From assembly GCA_964036195.1 (NCBI GenBank), contig OZ038452.1, forward strand, positions 21,711,785 to 21,775,784: DNA of 64,000 nt. Reading direction: 5' to 3'. Position numbers and translations under genes: made by a program. Shown one piece after another: positions 23,201 through 31,736 of the stretch (within the stretch, counting starts at the first letter, position 1; every line of letters begins with the position of its first letter). The notes beneath the pieces were generated by a model. The model was not told where the DNA came from. It made no database searches and was given only the letters and a program-made list of their open reading frames with translations. This stretch comes from Sphaerolaimus hirsutus. Lineage: Eukaryota > Nematoda > Chromadorea > Monhysterida > Sphaerolaimidae.

Positions 23201-24039
23201 ACTGACCAAAAACCCGATGAGAAAAAATAATCCAGCACTGTTTATATTCGGTCAGCGCATTGCCATTATCGATGAGGCTTGAAATTTAGGATATATGTAA
23301 CAAACAGTGAAGCAATAATAATATTGTGCCTACACACACTAGTTTTCACCGTGACGTCGTGTGAAAACTGAAATTTTTTCAAATGCAAATTAATGAACAC
23401 GTTTGAATGATTTTATATAATTTGAATTGGAATTTAAATTAAATAAAGTTAAAATTTGAAAACTCAAACACATAGCATACAAAAAGAGTAGGCTGGATGT
23501 CGCCATGTCGCCATTTCAGTTTTCACATCGGTCACGGTGAAAACTAGTGTGTGTAGGGCCATTAATACACAGGGTGACCCGCAAAACATCTGCTTTTTAA
23601 AAACATCATATTTTCGATAAGCACCGTTCAATCGATTGAAAAATGTTTTAAAAAAGGATTCGCAGTTGTTTTTATCTAATTCGTGTGAAAAAGTAACGGA
23701 TACATTAGCATGCCGAAAACAAAAAGAGGATACAATCATATCCAACTTAATCAGATTCTGTGCTTTTCACAGTATTCAATAAACGGCTAACATTTATAAA
23801 AAATCAGCAGTATTTTAGGCACACGCAAAATGTGCTTTTTACGAGCATGGCGACCAAGAAAAGAGACCGGTTTGTGCGAAAGTTGACACGAAAGTAATCC
23901 CAACACATATTTACACTAGCGCAGCATCAGTTCACCGCCGCGGGCGCCAACGGCCACCAGTTTGAGCCTGCGATTGACAACAAGGCAGTCGTCAACGGCG
24001 GTCTCCAATGGAGGGGGTACCCCAAAATCGGCCACCTAA
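14026..24039 (+). CDS. Shisa/STMC6-like single-pass membrane protein (six coding exons)
   Basis: Predicted exons are 14026-14235 (ATG at 14030 in a CACCATGG context), 14512-14642, 14882-15047, 15252-15364 (or to 15331), 21453-21579 and 23925-24039. Phases agree at each junction: 2, 1, 2, 1, 2. The N-terminus is Cys-rich (ECPGFGDHKDDVYCCP, then LFCC). A charged helix follows, then a transmembrane segment (PVIVSSVLGALALSLAFVLL) and a basic stop-transfer stretch with RWKQQRK. The tail is rich in Ser, Thr and Tyr and carries PPPY, a WW-domain ligand. This order fits the Shisa/WBP1/VOPP1 superfamily of adaptor-like membrane proteins; the exact member is not assigned. No signal peptide was found. 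The last exon is uncertain: another frame (HQFTAAGANG) has more host-like codons and would need donor GGG|GTGGGT at 21590. Confidence 0.65.
14512..14642 (+). CDS. Shisa-like exon: transmembrane segment
   Basis: Acceptor CATTTCCAG|AGAACTG and donor CTCG|GTGAGC. It encodes a roughly 20-residue hydrophobic helix followed by HKRCPLYRWKQQRK, a typical cytoplasmic anchor. Confidence 0.75.
14690..14845. repeat. CGAGTC-rich repeat in the Shisa-like intron
   Basis: Degenerate arrays of CTCGAGTCGAGTC, ending CAGAGCCCTA. It resembles the motif-amplified ends of the hAT-like elements elsewhere in the window, but target duplications were not identified. Confidence 0.45.
14882..15364 (+). CDS. Shisa-like cytoplasmic tail exons split by a transposon-derived intron
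   Basis: Exon 14882-15047 starts after AAACGCAG and ends STGR with phase 2. Exon 15252-15364 continues in the same frame (QSLGPGSGTAG). The intron between them is exactly the CAG-targeting element. The second donor could be GATG|GTCGGT (15364) or CTCA|GTGCAG (15331); both are phase 1. The encoded tail is rich in Ser, Thr, Ala and Tyr. Confidence 0.65.
15048..15251 (+). mobile_element. Introner: CAG-targeting element forming a whole intron
   Basis: A 204 bp intron with the 5' border GGGCAG|GTGCCAATCC and the 3' border CTGCCTTCAG|ACAGTC. Its ends are inverted copies (CCCAGACCCGGTAAAATGCC against the CAGTGTCTGGGACTG side) and the centre is palindromic. The CAG before the left end and the CAG at the right end form the 3 bp target duplication, and the right copy supplies the acceptor AG. 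Coding frame and phase 2 are kept across it. Confidence 0.85.
15480..17425. other. Large Shisa-like intron, first part: repeats
   Basis: Contains AT-rich degenerate repeats with AGTACTTTT words (15540-15850) and a TTCC/GGAAAACGG-rich repeat (16570-16810, ending GTTGACACCCTA), related to the ends of the hAT-like element at 29001-30328. No coding exon is recognised. Confidence 0.5.
17426..17657. mobile_element. MITE of the ACTCGAATAATTCCCCC family
   Basis: It starts near ACCATATTTACTAAAATAAT and ends GGGGAATTATTCGAGTAAAT. It is an inverted-repeat element with a close relative at 58187-59353. Confidence 0.6.
17680..18155. other. CpG-rich patch with promoter-like words
   Basis: A CpG-rich stretch contains TTACGTAA near 18083 (a CRE/bZIP-like site) and the TATA-like TACATAAATA near 18121, followed by GAA|GTAAGT. 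This could be an alternative promoter with a small first exon, but no transcript evidence is available and the GC-rich patch may equally be an old repeat. Confidence 0.25.
18185..18385. mobile_element. Palindromic MITE (AACTCATAAATCTG family)
   Basis: The inverted pair GGGAAACTCATAAATCTG / CAGATTTACGAGTTTCCC surrounds GTTTACCACAATGAAT and its inverse. Relatives lie at 37725-37945 and 62155-62345, with more distant ones at 36765-36962, 37523-37722 and 60293-60425. Confidence 0.7.
18780..20170. repeat. Dispersed repeat split by a hAT-like insertion
   Basis: The words CCATGGCTCCACAGCCATT and GATATACCTGTAT on the left and GCCATACAATGGCTGTATAG on the right match a repeat at 8760-8890. The element 19271-20054 interrupts it. 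Confidence 0.5.
19271..20054. mobile_element. hAT-like element with GGTACGGTAAA arrays
   Basis: Termini TAGGGTGGCAGA and TCTGCCACCCTA are flanked by identical 8 bp, ACAAGTGG (19263-19270 and 20055-20062). Both ends carry tandem GCGGTACGGTACGGTAAAT units in inverse orientation. There is no ORF of note. Confidence 0.9.
20171..21452. other. Large Shisa-like intron, last part
   Basis: Contains a GC-rich patch (20640-21060) with a poly-C run at about 20822-20836. No supported exon was found before the acceptor at 21452. Confidence 0.4.
21453..21579 (+). CDS. Shisa-like exon with PPPY motif
   Basis: Acceptor CTTCTCGCAG|CTCGCC. The frame, fixed by phase 1, reads RPPPYSLAKHYPSTPPPR, then an Asn/Ser-rich stretch ending NRTNAVLQ. 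Donor options are AG|GTTGGG (21579) and GGG|GTGGGT (21589). PPPY is a classical ligand for WW domains such as those of Nedd4-type ubiquitin ligases. Confidence 0.65.
21700..22170. mobile_element. Two adjacent MITEs
   Basis: 21720-21945 has ends like GGAAGTGTGCCA and CTGGAGTATAC, shared with 63790-64000 and 45690-45882. 21950-22165 starts GGCCCTAAACACACAAGTTT and ends AACTAGTGTGTGTAGG, with inner inverted TTTTCACCGTGACT words. Confidence 0.6.
22171..23330. other. Intron sequence, no gene seen
   Basis: No coding exon recognised. Contains G/C runs near 22798 and 23080. Confidence 0.4.
23331..23562. mobile_element. MITE with CACTAGTTTTCACCGTGAC ends
   Basis: The ends CTACACACACTAGTTTTCAC and GTGAAAACTAGTGTGTGTAG are perfect inverses. 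It shares its core (AGAGTAGGCTGGATGTCGCC) with copies at 21950-22165 and 58091-59592. Confidence 0.85.
23925..24039 (+). CDS. Shisa-like last exon (uncertain frame)
   Basis: Acceptor CACTAGCGCAG|CATCAG. With the preceding phase 2 it reads SSPPRAPTATSLS and stops at TAA 24037-24039, giving a total of 285 codons. With phase 0 it reads HQFTAAGANGHQFEPAID with better codon use but runs into repeat DNA. The boundary with the CTATCTATC repeat falls near 24001, so the repeat may have replaced the original end or donor. Confidence 0.45.
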
Positions 24040-25255
24040 TATACATCTATCCCGGAGGCCGCACAGCTATCTATCTATGTTGCGCAAATTTTGAAAGAAT
24101 TTGCCGCAATTTTCAGTCAAAACGTTTTTTTTGGCTATGTATGTACCTCTGAACCTATATTTACGTACGTTTAACCTAGTTTAACCTATTTTTAGTGATT
24201 TTACTTAAGGGGTCTCCTAGATGTTGACCATCCGTGTTGGATAGATAGCAAATCGCTCCTCCGGATAGATAAATTTATTTCGGAGGCGAGGTTGGGGGGG
24301 GGGGGGATTCGGGTAGGGTTGCGGGCGGTTCGATATATAGGCTTTTCTCATTGTAAACGGAAGAAAAAGGCGAAAATCGCTCAAGGTTGGTGTAAAATAG
24401 CTCAATATAGGTATACAAGGACATATAGTACTAAAATAGTTGAAATTAGGCAGTTAGGAACATTAAATATCGATTTTGGAGGTGAAATCTACAAAAAGGC
24501 ATGATAAGTAGCGATTTTGAGCAAAAATGGGGTATAAATTCCCAAAAATCGCTCCAAATAGGAGGCCCGGGATAGATAGATCGTTGGGTGGTTTGTGGCT
24601 CCTTTTTCTGCATTCTACGACATGAGGAAGCTTACATATTGAATATAACCCCCGCAAAAAAATCTTTCAGCTATCTATTCCCATGGGAGGAGCGATTCGC
24701 TGTATCAAACTCAATCGAGCGCAAAAATCCTGGACCCCCAGCCACAGGGGTATCTGAATTTTGACCCTCCGAGTGGTTGGATAGATAGCAAATCGCTCCT
24801 CCGGAGGGATAGATAGCTGAAAAATTTTCTGGGGGGGGGGGTTTGGGGGGGGGGGTTGTGGTGGTTCGATATACAGGCATTTTCGGGGCATAGGAGGAAG
24901 AAAAGGGAGAAAAATCGCTAAAAGTAGGTGTAAAATAGCTCAAAATGGGTATACAAGAGCATATAGTACTTAAAATAGCTGAAAATAGGCAGTTAGACGC
25001 ATGAACCAGTGATTTTGGAGGTGAAAATCTATATATAGGTATGAAAAATAGCGATTTTGAGCGAAAATTGGGGTATAGTTTCTGAAAAATCGCTCCAGAT
25101 AGGTAGATAGCTGAGCGATTTGGGGGGGGGGGGGTTTAGGGGGTAGTAGCCCAAAATTTTGCCTCCGGGATAGATAGATAGCTGAGCGGCCTCCGGGATA
25201 GATAGATAGCTGGGCGGTTTGGGGGGGGTAACCCCCCCCCATTCGAGACCCCTGC
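24001..25255. repeat. Tandem/nested CTATCTATC-type repeats
   Basis: Two or three copies face each other. The words GATAGATAGCTGAGCG, CAAATCGCTCCTCCGGA and long G runs alternate with AT-rich cores. Same family as 11880-12500. Confidence 0.7.
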
Positions 25256-25311
25256 CCAGCCATCAAGCAAAAAAGCCCAAGGCAACGTAAATACCCAAAA
25301 ACACGACCTAC

Positions 25312-26683
25312 CTGAAACACCTCGATGGTGACGTCGTCCTCCATGCCGAGCGACACGGGCGTGGAAGTGTCGGTGATGCGCTCGCCGTCGTAGGTGAAGC
25401 GCACGTCGCCCGCCATGCTGTTCCGCTCGCGGTACACGCGCATCAGACGGCCGAGCTCCTGCGTCGCGTTGGCGTTCGATCATTTTGATGAAGTTAGATT
25501 GATCGATTGATTGAAATGTCCAGAGCCTGCGCTAGGGATGGCCGAGGTTTTTTCAAAGATTTTTTTAGATAAAAACGCAAGCATTGAAACCGTTTTTTTA
25601 AACCTCAGCCGAAATTTTTCGTAATGAAGCACTAGAAGCACTAGGTATTTTGCAATTTTTTGAAAACAAACTTATTTTAATTATAAAAAATCTTTTTTTA
25701 AGTTGATTTCTTTAAATCAAGGCGTTCCCCGCGTTTTTCCAACCCCATATGGAAATGGAATGTTTGACACTAAAGATACAACAAAATCCATAAAAATAAC
25801 CCAGATGTTAATTTGTGTCTGAAATTAGCGCCCACGCGCAAAAAAATGCATAATGCCGAGTGAATGGCGCACCGCACACTGAAATTTTGCGTTCAGCGTT
25901 CGAACGTTTTTGCACGCTGAACTACAAGCGCTGAAGTCAAAATCTAAAGAACACAACGTTTTTGAAGCGTAAAAAGTCGGCTCGCATGCAAATTGCGCGA
26001 AGTATTACAAATTCCGAATTGTTTACGCTTCAAAAACGTTGTGTTCTTTAGATTTTGTTTCAGAGTTTTTAGTTCAGCGTGCAAAAACGTTCGAACGCTG
26101 AACGCAAAATTTCTGAGTGCGGTGTGCCCAAGCAGTACAAAATTTAGCTGCAATTTTTGAAATAAATTGGGGTTTTCCCGCTTGCGTTCAAATTTGCGCA
26201 CCACACACTGAAATTTTGCGTTCAGCGTTCAAACGTTTTTGCACGCTGAACTACAAACGCTGAAATCAAAATCTAAACAACACAACGTTTTGAAGCGTAA
26301 AAAATCGGCTTGAATGCAAATTGCGCAAGATATTACAAAATCCGATTTTTTTGCTTCAAAAACGTTGTGTTCTTAAGATTTCGATTTCAGCGTTTGTAGT
26401 TCAGCGTCTGAAGACGTTCGAACGCTGAACGCAAAATTTCAGTGTGCGGAGCGCCAATAAAGGTTGACAAACTCCGGCCATCCCTCATCCAAAACTCGAA
26501 TCAAAACCGACGGACCTGGGTACGCCGCAAACGGAATGTGGTACTCGTGCCGCGGACGTCCTGCACCTTGATCGTGATCACGTCGGGCTGAAACGTGGAC
26601 ACGGTCCAGCTTAGAAAGGTTGATCGCTCACAAATTCCGCGCATTACCTGTTTTTGTGATTGAGAAGCACCCGCAGAAGCCAT
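25312..26683 (-). CDS. SUMO-like modifier, three exons, last exon not found
   Basis: Exons on the minus strand are 26683-26648 (MASAGASQSQKQ), 26587-26516 and 25458-25312. All junctions are phase 0 with donors CAG|GTAATG, CAG|GTCCGT and CAG|GTAGGT. The joined 85 residues follow the SUMO fold: ITIKVQDVRG, FRLRRTQ, then LMRVYRERNSMAGDVRFTYD, GERITDTSTPVSLGME and DDVTIEVFQ. These align with Smt3/SUMO (KLK...RFxFDGxxI...TPxxLxMExxDxIEVxQ). SUMO is conjugated to lysines of target proteins, mainly in the nucleus. The residues are diverged, so this may be a paralogue. The C-terminal tail with the diglycine needed for conjugation should be in one more exon left of 25312; I could not see it. Confidence 0.85.
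25863..26456. repeat. Two copies of a palindromic MITE in SUMO-like intron 2
   Basis: 25866-26128 and 26195-26455 each begin GCGCACC(G/A)CACACTGAAAT and end with the inverse. Inner pairs are GCGTTCAGCGTTCGAACG and AACACAACGTTTTTGAAGCG. The two lie in direct tandem with a short spacer. Confidence 0.8.
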
Positions 26684-26699
26684 CGCTGAGCCTGTTTGG

Positions 26700-27378
26700 A
26701 ACTGTCGACCATGGAACTGCCTTAGCGGTCAAATTTGGCGGGAAGGGGAGATTTGGTCAACACTAATCGAGTGCTTGTTTAGCCCAGAGTGTTTAAGGTG
26801 TACTTTGTGTGTATATGGTATTACCCTAATCATTTTATTGTTTTCATTGTGAATTGACAGAAAGTCTACAATGATAAAACGAGACACAAGACACTGCGCT
26901 GAGCGTTGTTTTTAAAAGTGTTATCCTTTCAAATCAATTTCAATTTTTGTGGTCTGTACACACGAATGTCCGCACCGAGAAAATATCATTTCGTAAGAAC
27001 GCAACACTCGTGCAGATAAAACTCAATATTGGCATAATAAATACATATAAATCTTTAGTTAATTATCGTTGCTGTATTCAACACGTTAAGATCATCAGGG
27101 AAGTGCTTTAGTAAGCCGTAGATGCTCTCGAACGATCCCTCTACAAGCGAACTTGAATGGAAAAATGGGACCATAACGGTCGCACCATTGTAAATAACCG
27201 TACGAATGTAGCCCAACCCCGGAATTCACTGTTTAACCGAGATGCTTTTCAAATCGACTGTTAATTTACGTCTGAATAAAGTTTTTTTAAAGAGAATGAT
27301 TCGATGATCATTCTGCGACACCGAGGAAGACACTTGCATTTTTTTTCGAAACTAGACACCAAATACGCCAACATAAAC
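26700..27378. other. Region upstream of the SUMO-like gene
   Basis: This should hold the promoter and 5' UTR of the minus-strand SUMO-like gene. No motif can be assigned with confidence. Confidence 0.4.
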
Positions 27379-28482
27379 ACCTTCCCGGTCACGTCCGGCA
27401 GCCATTTTTTTTTTACTTCTTATATCCTATCCCCAGTTCTAGGGCGCCCCAGAGGCTGCAACTTGGGGGAAGTATTGGCACAACCCGTTACTTCGCATGA
27501 ATTAGGGGGGTTGCGGCGACCCCTCTCAGGGTGGGTCGTCCTAAGTGCAAATCTTTTTTGGCTTTTTTGGTGTCCCACAGCAGGTCCGGCACCCGCTGAT
27601 TTCTGAGCTGTGGGAGGGGTATAAATCTAAAATTTTGGGGATGTGTTACCAACACCACCCCCCTACTATACACTATTCAATAATGTGAGATTAATGTTAA
27701 AAATTTCTCAAAAATTCGCTTATTCTCTAAAAAACACCACTCCCCAATAGATAGACGACAAAAATCCAACTTTTTTATTAGACACTTGAAGAGCTGGTTT
27801 ACGATACTTTAAAGGGAAGGGTTTGCTGTTTAAAGTTATGTAAACAACCATACCTCTAAAATGCCTGCATTGCAAAATTTACTTAGGGTGAATTTTATGA
27901 CATCATAATGACATAATTCCAGGAACAAAAATTTACAAAATTTACACTTTGAAATTGCCCCCAAGTAAATTTTGCAATGCATGCATTTTAGAGGTATGGT
28001 TCTTTACATAACTTTAAACATCAAACCCTTCCCTTTCAAGTATCGTAAACTGTTCAAGTGTCTAATAAAAAAGTTTCAAAAAGTGAATTTTTTGTCATCC
28101 ATCTATTGGGGAGTGGTGTTTTTTTTAGAGAATAAGTGAGTTTTTGAGAAATTTTTCACATTAATCTCACATTATTGAATAGTGTATAGTAGGGGAGTGG
28201 TGTTGGTAAATTTTAGATTTATACCCCTCCCACAGCTCAGAAATCAGCGGGTGCCAGACCTGCTGTGGGACACCAAAAAAGCCACAAAAAAATTTGCACT
28301 TAGGGCGACCCACCCTGAGAGGGGTCGCCTTGACCCCCCCCCCCCCAATTCATGCGAAGTAGAGGGGGTTTGCACCAATATCTCCCCCAAGTTTCAGCCT
28401 CTGTGGCGCTCTAGAACTGGGGATAGGATGTAAGAAGTAAAACCAAAAAATGGCTGCCGGACGTGACCGGGAAGGTGTTTAG
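27379..28482. mobile_element. Second foldback element copy
   Basis: The left end AAACACCTTCCCGGTCACG and the right end GACCGGGAAGGTGTTTA are inverted. Internal mirror blocks include CACCACTCCCCAATAGAT and its inverse. Same family as 3810-5284, with a different centre. Confidence 0.8.
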
Positions 28483-28873
28483 ATAATCCTTTTGACAAAA
28501 AATAGACTAAGAGTACCTAGCTGCTGCAGAAAATCGGGTTATTGCATATTAAAAAATGTCAACTCGACTGAAATAAAATCAAGCATGTACATTTTTTTCG
28601 AATTTGTTTGGATAGATTCAAATGTTACATAAAAATTTGCTGTACCTACGTAAGCGCGCAAAGCCATCAAACTGCCTGACTCATTTGCATGGTCCTCTTG
28701 TATTTTTTTTGTTTTAAGCTCCGATTTGTGTAAGATAGCTGCTGCTGTTTCATTTTTTCCCGCTACAATTATTTTAAAGTGCCAAAAAACTTTTTATTAC
28801 CGTATAACCAAGTAATAGTAATAACTATACCATATAATTTTAAAAGTATAAGTATAACTATACAACCATTGAC
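28483..28873. other. Intergenic, nothing recognised
   Basis: AT-rich sequence without supported features. Confidence 0.4.
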
Positions 28874-29000
28874 CTGGTGCCAGTTTCGCAAATTGAGAAG
28901 TGAGGAGTAAAATGGCAAATGCGAAGTGAATTGAGAAGAAAATTTACAAAAGCGAAGTGAAATGGCAAGTAAATTGGCAAAAGCGAAGTGAAATGGCAAG

Positions 29001-30328
29001 TAGGGTGTCAAATTTCCATTTCCGTTTTCCGTTTCCGCCTTTCCGCAGGAAAATTTTTACCTTCAACTTCATTTGTGACACTCATGATGAAGTTATCGAC
29101 GTAAATGTTGTTTATTATCATCGCCAACTGGTTTCGTTCCCCTTCATTTTCTTCATATTCATTCATGTTGTTTATTGTCACATTTAAATGGTATTTTATG
29201 ACTGCTCCCAAAATTGCTGGGCTGCAGACAAGTCCAAACAGTACGCATTTAAAATGAAGTACTATTAAGTTATTTTCAGTTACTGGTTTTGAGGCATCTT
29301 TCAGCCAGAAAAATCGTGTGTAGTCTCTAGCTTGGTCATGCAATCCTATTTGCAAAAATGCCTTTTCAATATCGGCAATTGATGCTAGATTGCCTGCCCT
29401 GAACCTCAAGAGTAGGCCCAGTGCTAATGGTGTTGTAATTGGTCCTCTAAAAAGGCACTCGTTGAAACTGGGCTTACCTGCGCCAACCCATCGTACACGA
29501 TTCTGCATGAAGTCGATTTGCCCGGCGTGATTACTGGCTAGTGTGGCAGGTAATGAATCCCCTTGTTGTCTGTTTTGTCTTCACAGAGCTCAATTATTCC
29601 CTTTTCTAGTTAGTCGTCCAAAACTTTCCGGTATTGTTTGAATAAGTTTGGATCTTTGTTGAATCTTCTTATCAGTGATTTAAACCGCACCAAGGCTTCT
29701 GCTTTTCCCGTGGGCAGGTCACTGATACTCTCTTTATACAGTCAGTCAATATAGTATTGTTTGTTGTTGTCATTGAATTTTATGCTATTTATTATCATCT
29801 CCTCTGCAATGTCGTCATCAATTGCATAGGGGTCATCAGTGATTCCCACTGCTTCTAGACTGTGAAATTGTCGTAGTGTTTCCTTTCCTACGGCCACTAT
29901 GGCTACTTTTTGATGATTTTTTGTTGGTTCAGTTAAACTTGAACTACAAGTGAAGTTGCAGGCATGATCCATAGTTTCAGAATGTACAGCTACCACAATC
30001 AAAGCCAAACAGGCAAACCTGCATGCAGGTTTTCCTTCTGCAAATTTGTCTATTACCGTGCTAATTTCACTTTATTTTTTTCCGTTTTTGTGAAAATTTT
30101 GCTTTCCGTTTTCCGTTTTCTGGCATTTCATTTTTCCGTTTTCCGTTTTCCGGCCAACAATTTTTTTTACCTTTCCGTTTTCCATTTTCCACTGAGTGAA
30201 AATTTTTTACCTTTCCGTTTTCCGGCAGAAATTTTTTTTTTACCTTTCCGTTTTTCGTTTTCCGTAAAGTGAAAAAATTTTACCTTTCCGTTTTCCGTTT
30301 TTCGTAAAAAAAATTTTTTGACACCCTA
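29001..30328. mobile_element. hAT-like element with TTTCCGTTTTCCG arrays
   Basis: Termini TAGGGTGTCA and TGACACCCTA are flanked by the same 8 bp, ATGGCAAG (28993-29000 and 30329-30336). The ends, the right one in particular (about 30060-30310), are packed with TTTCCGTTTTCCG units. The centre is a retroelement fossil rather than a transposase. Confidence 0.9.
29060..30010 (-). mobile_element. BEL/Pao-like LTR retrotransposon fragment (fossil, broken)
   Basis: Minus-strand reading shows reverse-transcriptase family words of BEL/Pao elements (ADIEKAFLQIGLHDQARDY, FGLVCSPAILGAVIKYHL). It is a short internal piece of pol with no LTRs or gag, interrupted more than once, and carried inside a hAT-like element. 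It looks old. Confidence 0.75.
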
Positions 30329-30724
30329 ATGGCAAGTAAATTGGCAAAAGTGAAGTAAAAAATAAAAAAGTGATTTCCCTTCTCATTTGCCATTTTACTT
30401 ATCACTTCCCAATTTGCGGAACTGGCCCCTGATCCAGGTGCAGCCAGGGGTTCAGTATAGGAGCTGCTGGAGGTGCAGCCACCGTGAGTTTTGCGAGGTG
30501 GGAAAAAATTTACTTATGTATATGGTCATAAAGACGTAGATCACAGTAAGTAGTCATGTACCCGATATTGAAATGATGGAGGATAAAGAAATTATGAGCA
30601 AAAGAATTTTATCGATGTCAATTTGTGAGCAATCACAGCGCCATTTGCCCTGATTTATTCATTTACACCCACCGTAGTACCTCGCTCGAATAACTTGTTT
30701 ACGATGTGGTTTTTTCATTAGATA

Positions 30725-31057
30725 TTAACGACTAGAGAGTTCAGTTTTCCAATGGCCTGAGTGTCTTTTTTCTCCCGAATTACCTATAACCAAGTACATA
30801 TAATCAATTTTAGTTAAAACGTACATACAATTGCGGCATCCGGCAAAGTGATAAGTTCCAAAGTCGAAAAATTGAGCCAAACCCGTAAAAATTGATCTAG
30901 GAACATTCTGCCTAATTTTGTCCATTTTAAAACTCTCACTCTCATTGCCCTGGCATTTGAGTGTCACAGTTTGAAATTTTTGGGTGATTTTGTAATCAAT
31001 CACCGGCAAAAAGTTGTTAAATATATTCTGAATCGGGCAAGGTGTTGAGAAAGCCAC
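30725..31057 (-). other. Unrecognised 110-codon open frame
   Basis: An AT-rich frame starting MAFSTPCPIQNIF, with no domain I recognise and no splice context. It may be chance or part of an old repeat. Confidence 0.15.
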
Positions 31058-31496
31058 TCTTAGGTGTCTTTTTCCAATAATGTCTTTTATCTTTCAAAAC
31101 CGGCAAGAAATTCAATAAGTCTATAATGGACACTGATCTCTGAAAGTTGATAAGTGCAAATTGTTGCCAAAAAGAAAAGGGACCCTTTTTCAAAGCAATG
31201 CGGTATTTTCTTATATTTTGTATAAGTATTTTTACCTGAGTATTTTTACTTGGCCTATCTCTTTGAACAGCGCTGTGATTTTGCTACGACTAGACAGATA
31301 TGTTGATGAGATCGTTTCCAAATCTTATAGAGAAAATGCGTGTGTTTGGGAATGTATGCATGATTCATACTTTAATTGTCACAACTTGAAAATCACCTGA
31401 TCATAAATATTTGACTAAATAGTCATCCTTTGTCTTGCTACTGTCAGACATCCCTGCAGTTTCGTGCTTAGTTCGATTTTTTAGGATTAGTGATAA

Positions 31497-31712
31497 TGGG
31501 CCCACACACTAGATGAAATCAAAATTCGTGTCAACTAAATTCAACTATATTTTGGTTAGTTATGTGATTTCAACTTTATTTGATAGAGTTTAGTTAATTT
31601 TTATGTCGTGAAACTTGATTTTCATTGTTCCTGTTAAGTGTGGCGCTTTTTTGTTTTTGTGTTACTCAGTTGACATGAATTTGCAGTGTCAACTAGTGTG
31701 TGTGGGTCCTAT
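31497..31712. mobile_element. MITE with ACTAGTTGACA-type ends
   Basis: It starts GGGCCCACACACTAGATG and ends GTCAACTAGTGTGTGTGGG. It sits just past the last recognised exon of the GEF gene. Confidence 0.7.
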
Positions 31713-31736
31713 CGTAAGAAGTAAGACGTAATGAAC

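Larger units (their letters stand above)
28877..30428. mobile_element. Outer CAG/CTG-targeting element, subfamily B
   Basis: Ends CTG|GTGCCAGTTTCGCAAATTG and TTTGCGGAACTGGCCC|CTG share an inverted terminus and a 3 bp CTG duplication (28874-28876, 30429-30431). Subterminal words AAGTGAAATGGCAA face the inverse. The hAT-like element 29001-30328 is inserted in it. The first bases match the end of the intron-forming subfamily A. Confidence 0.75.
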
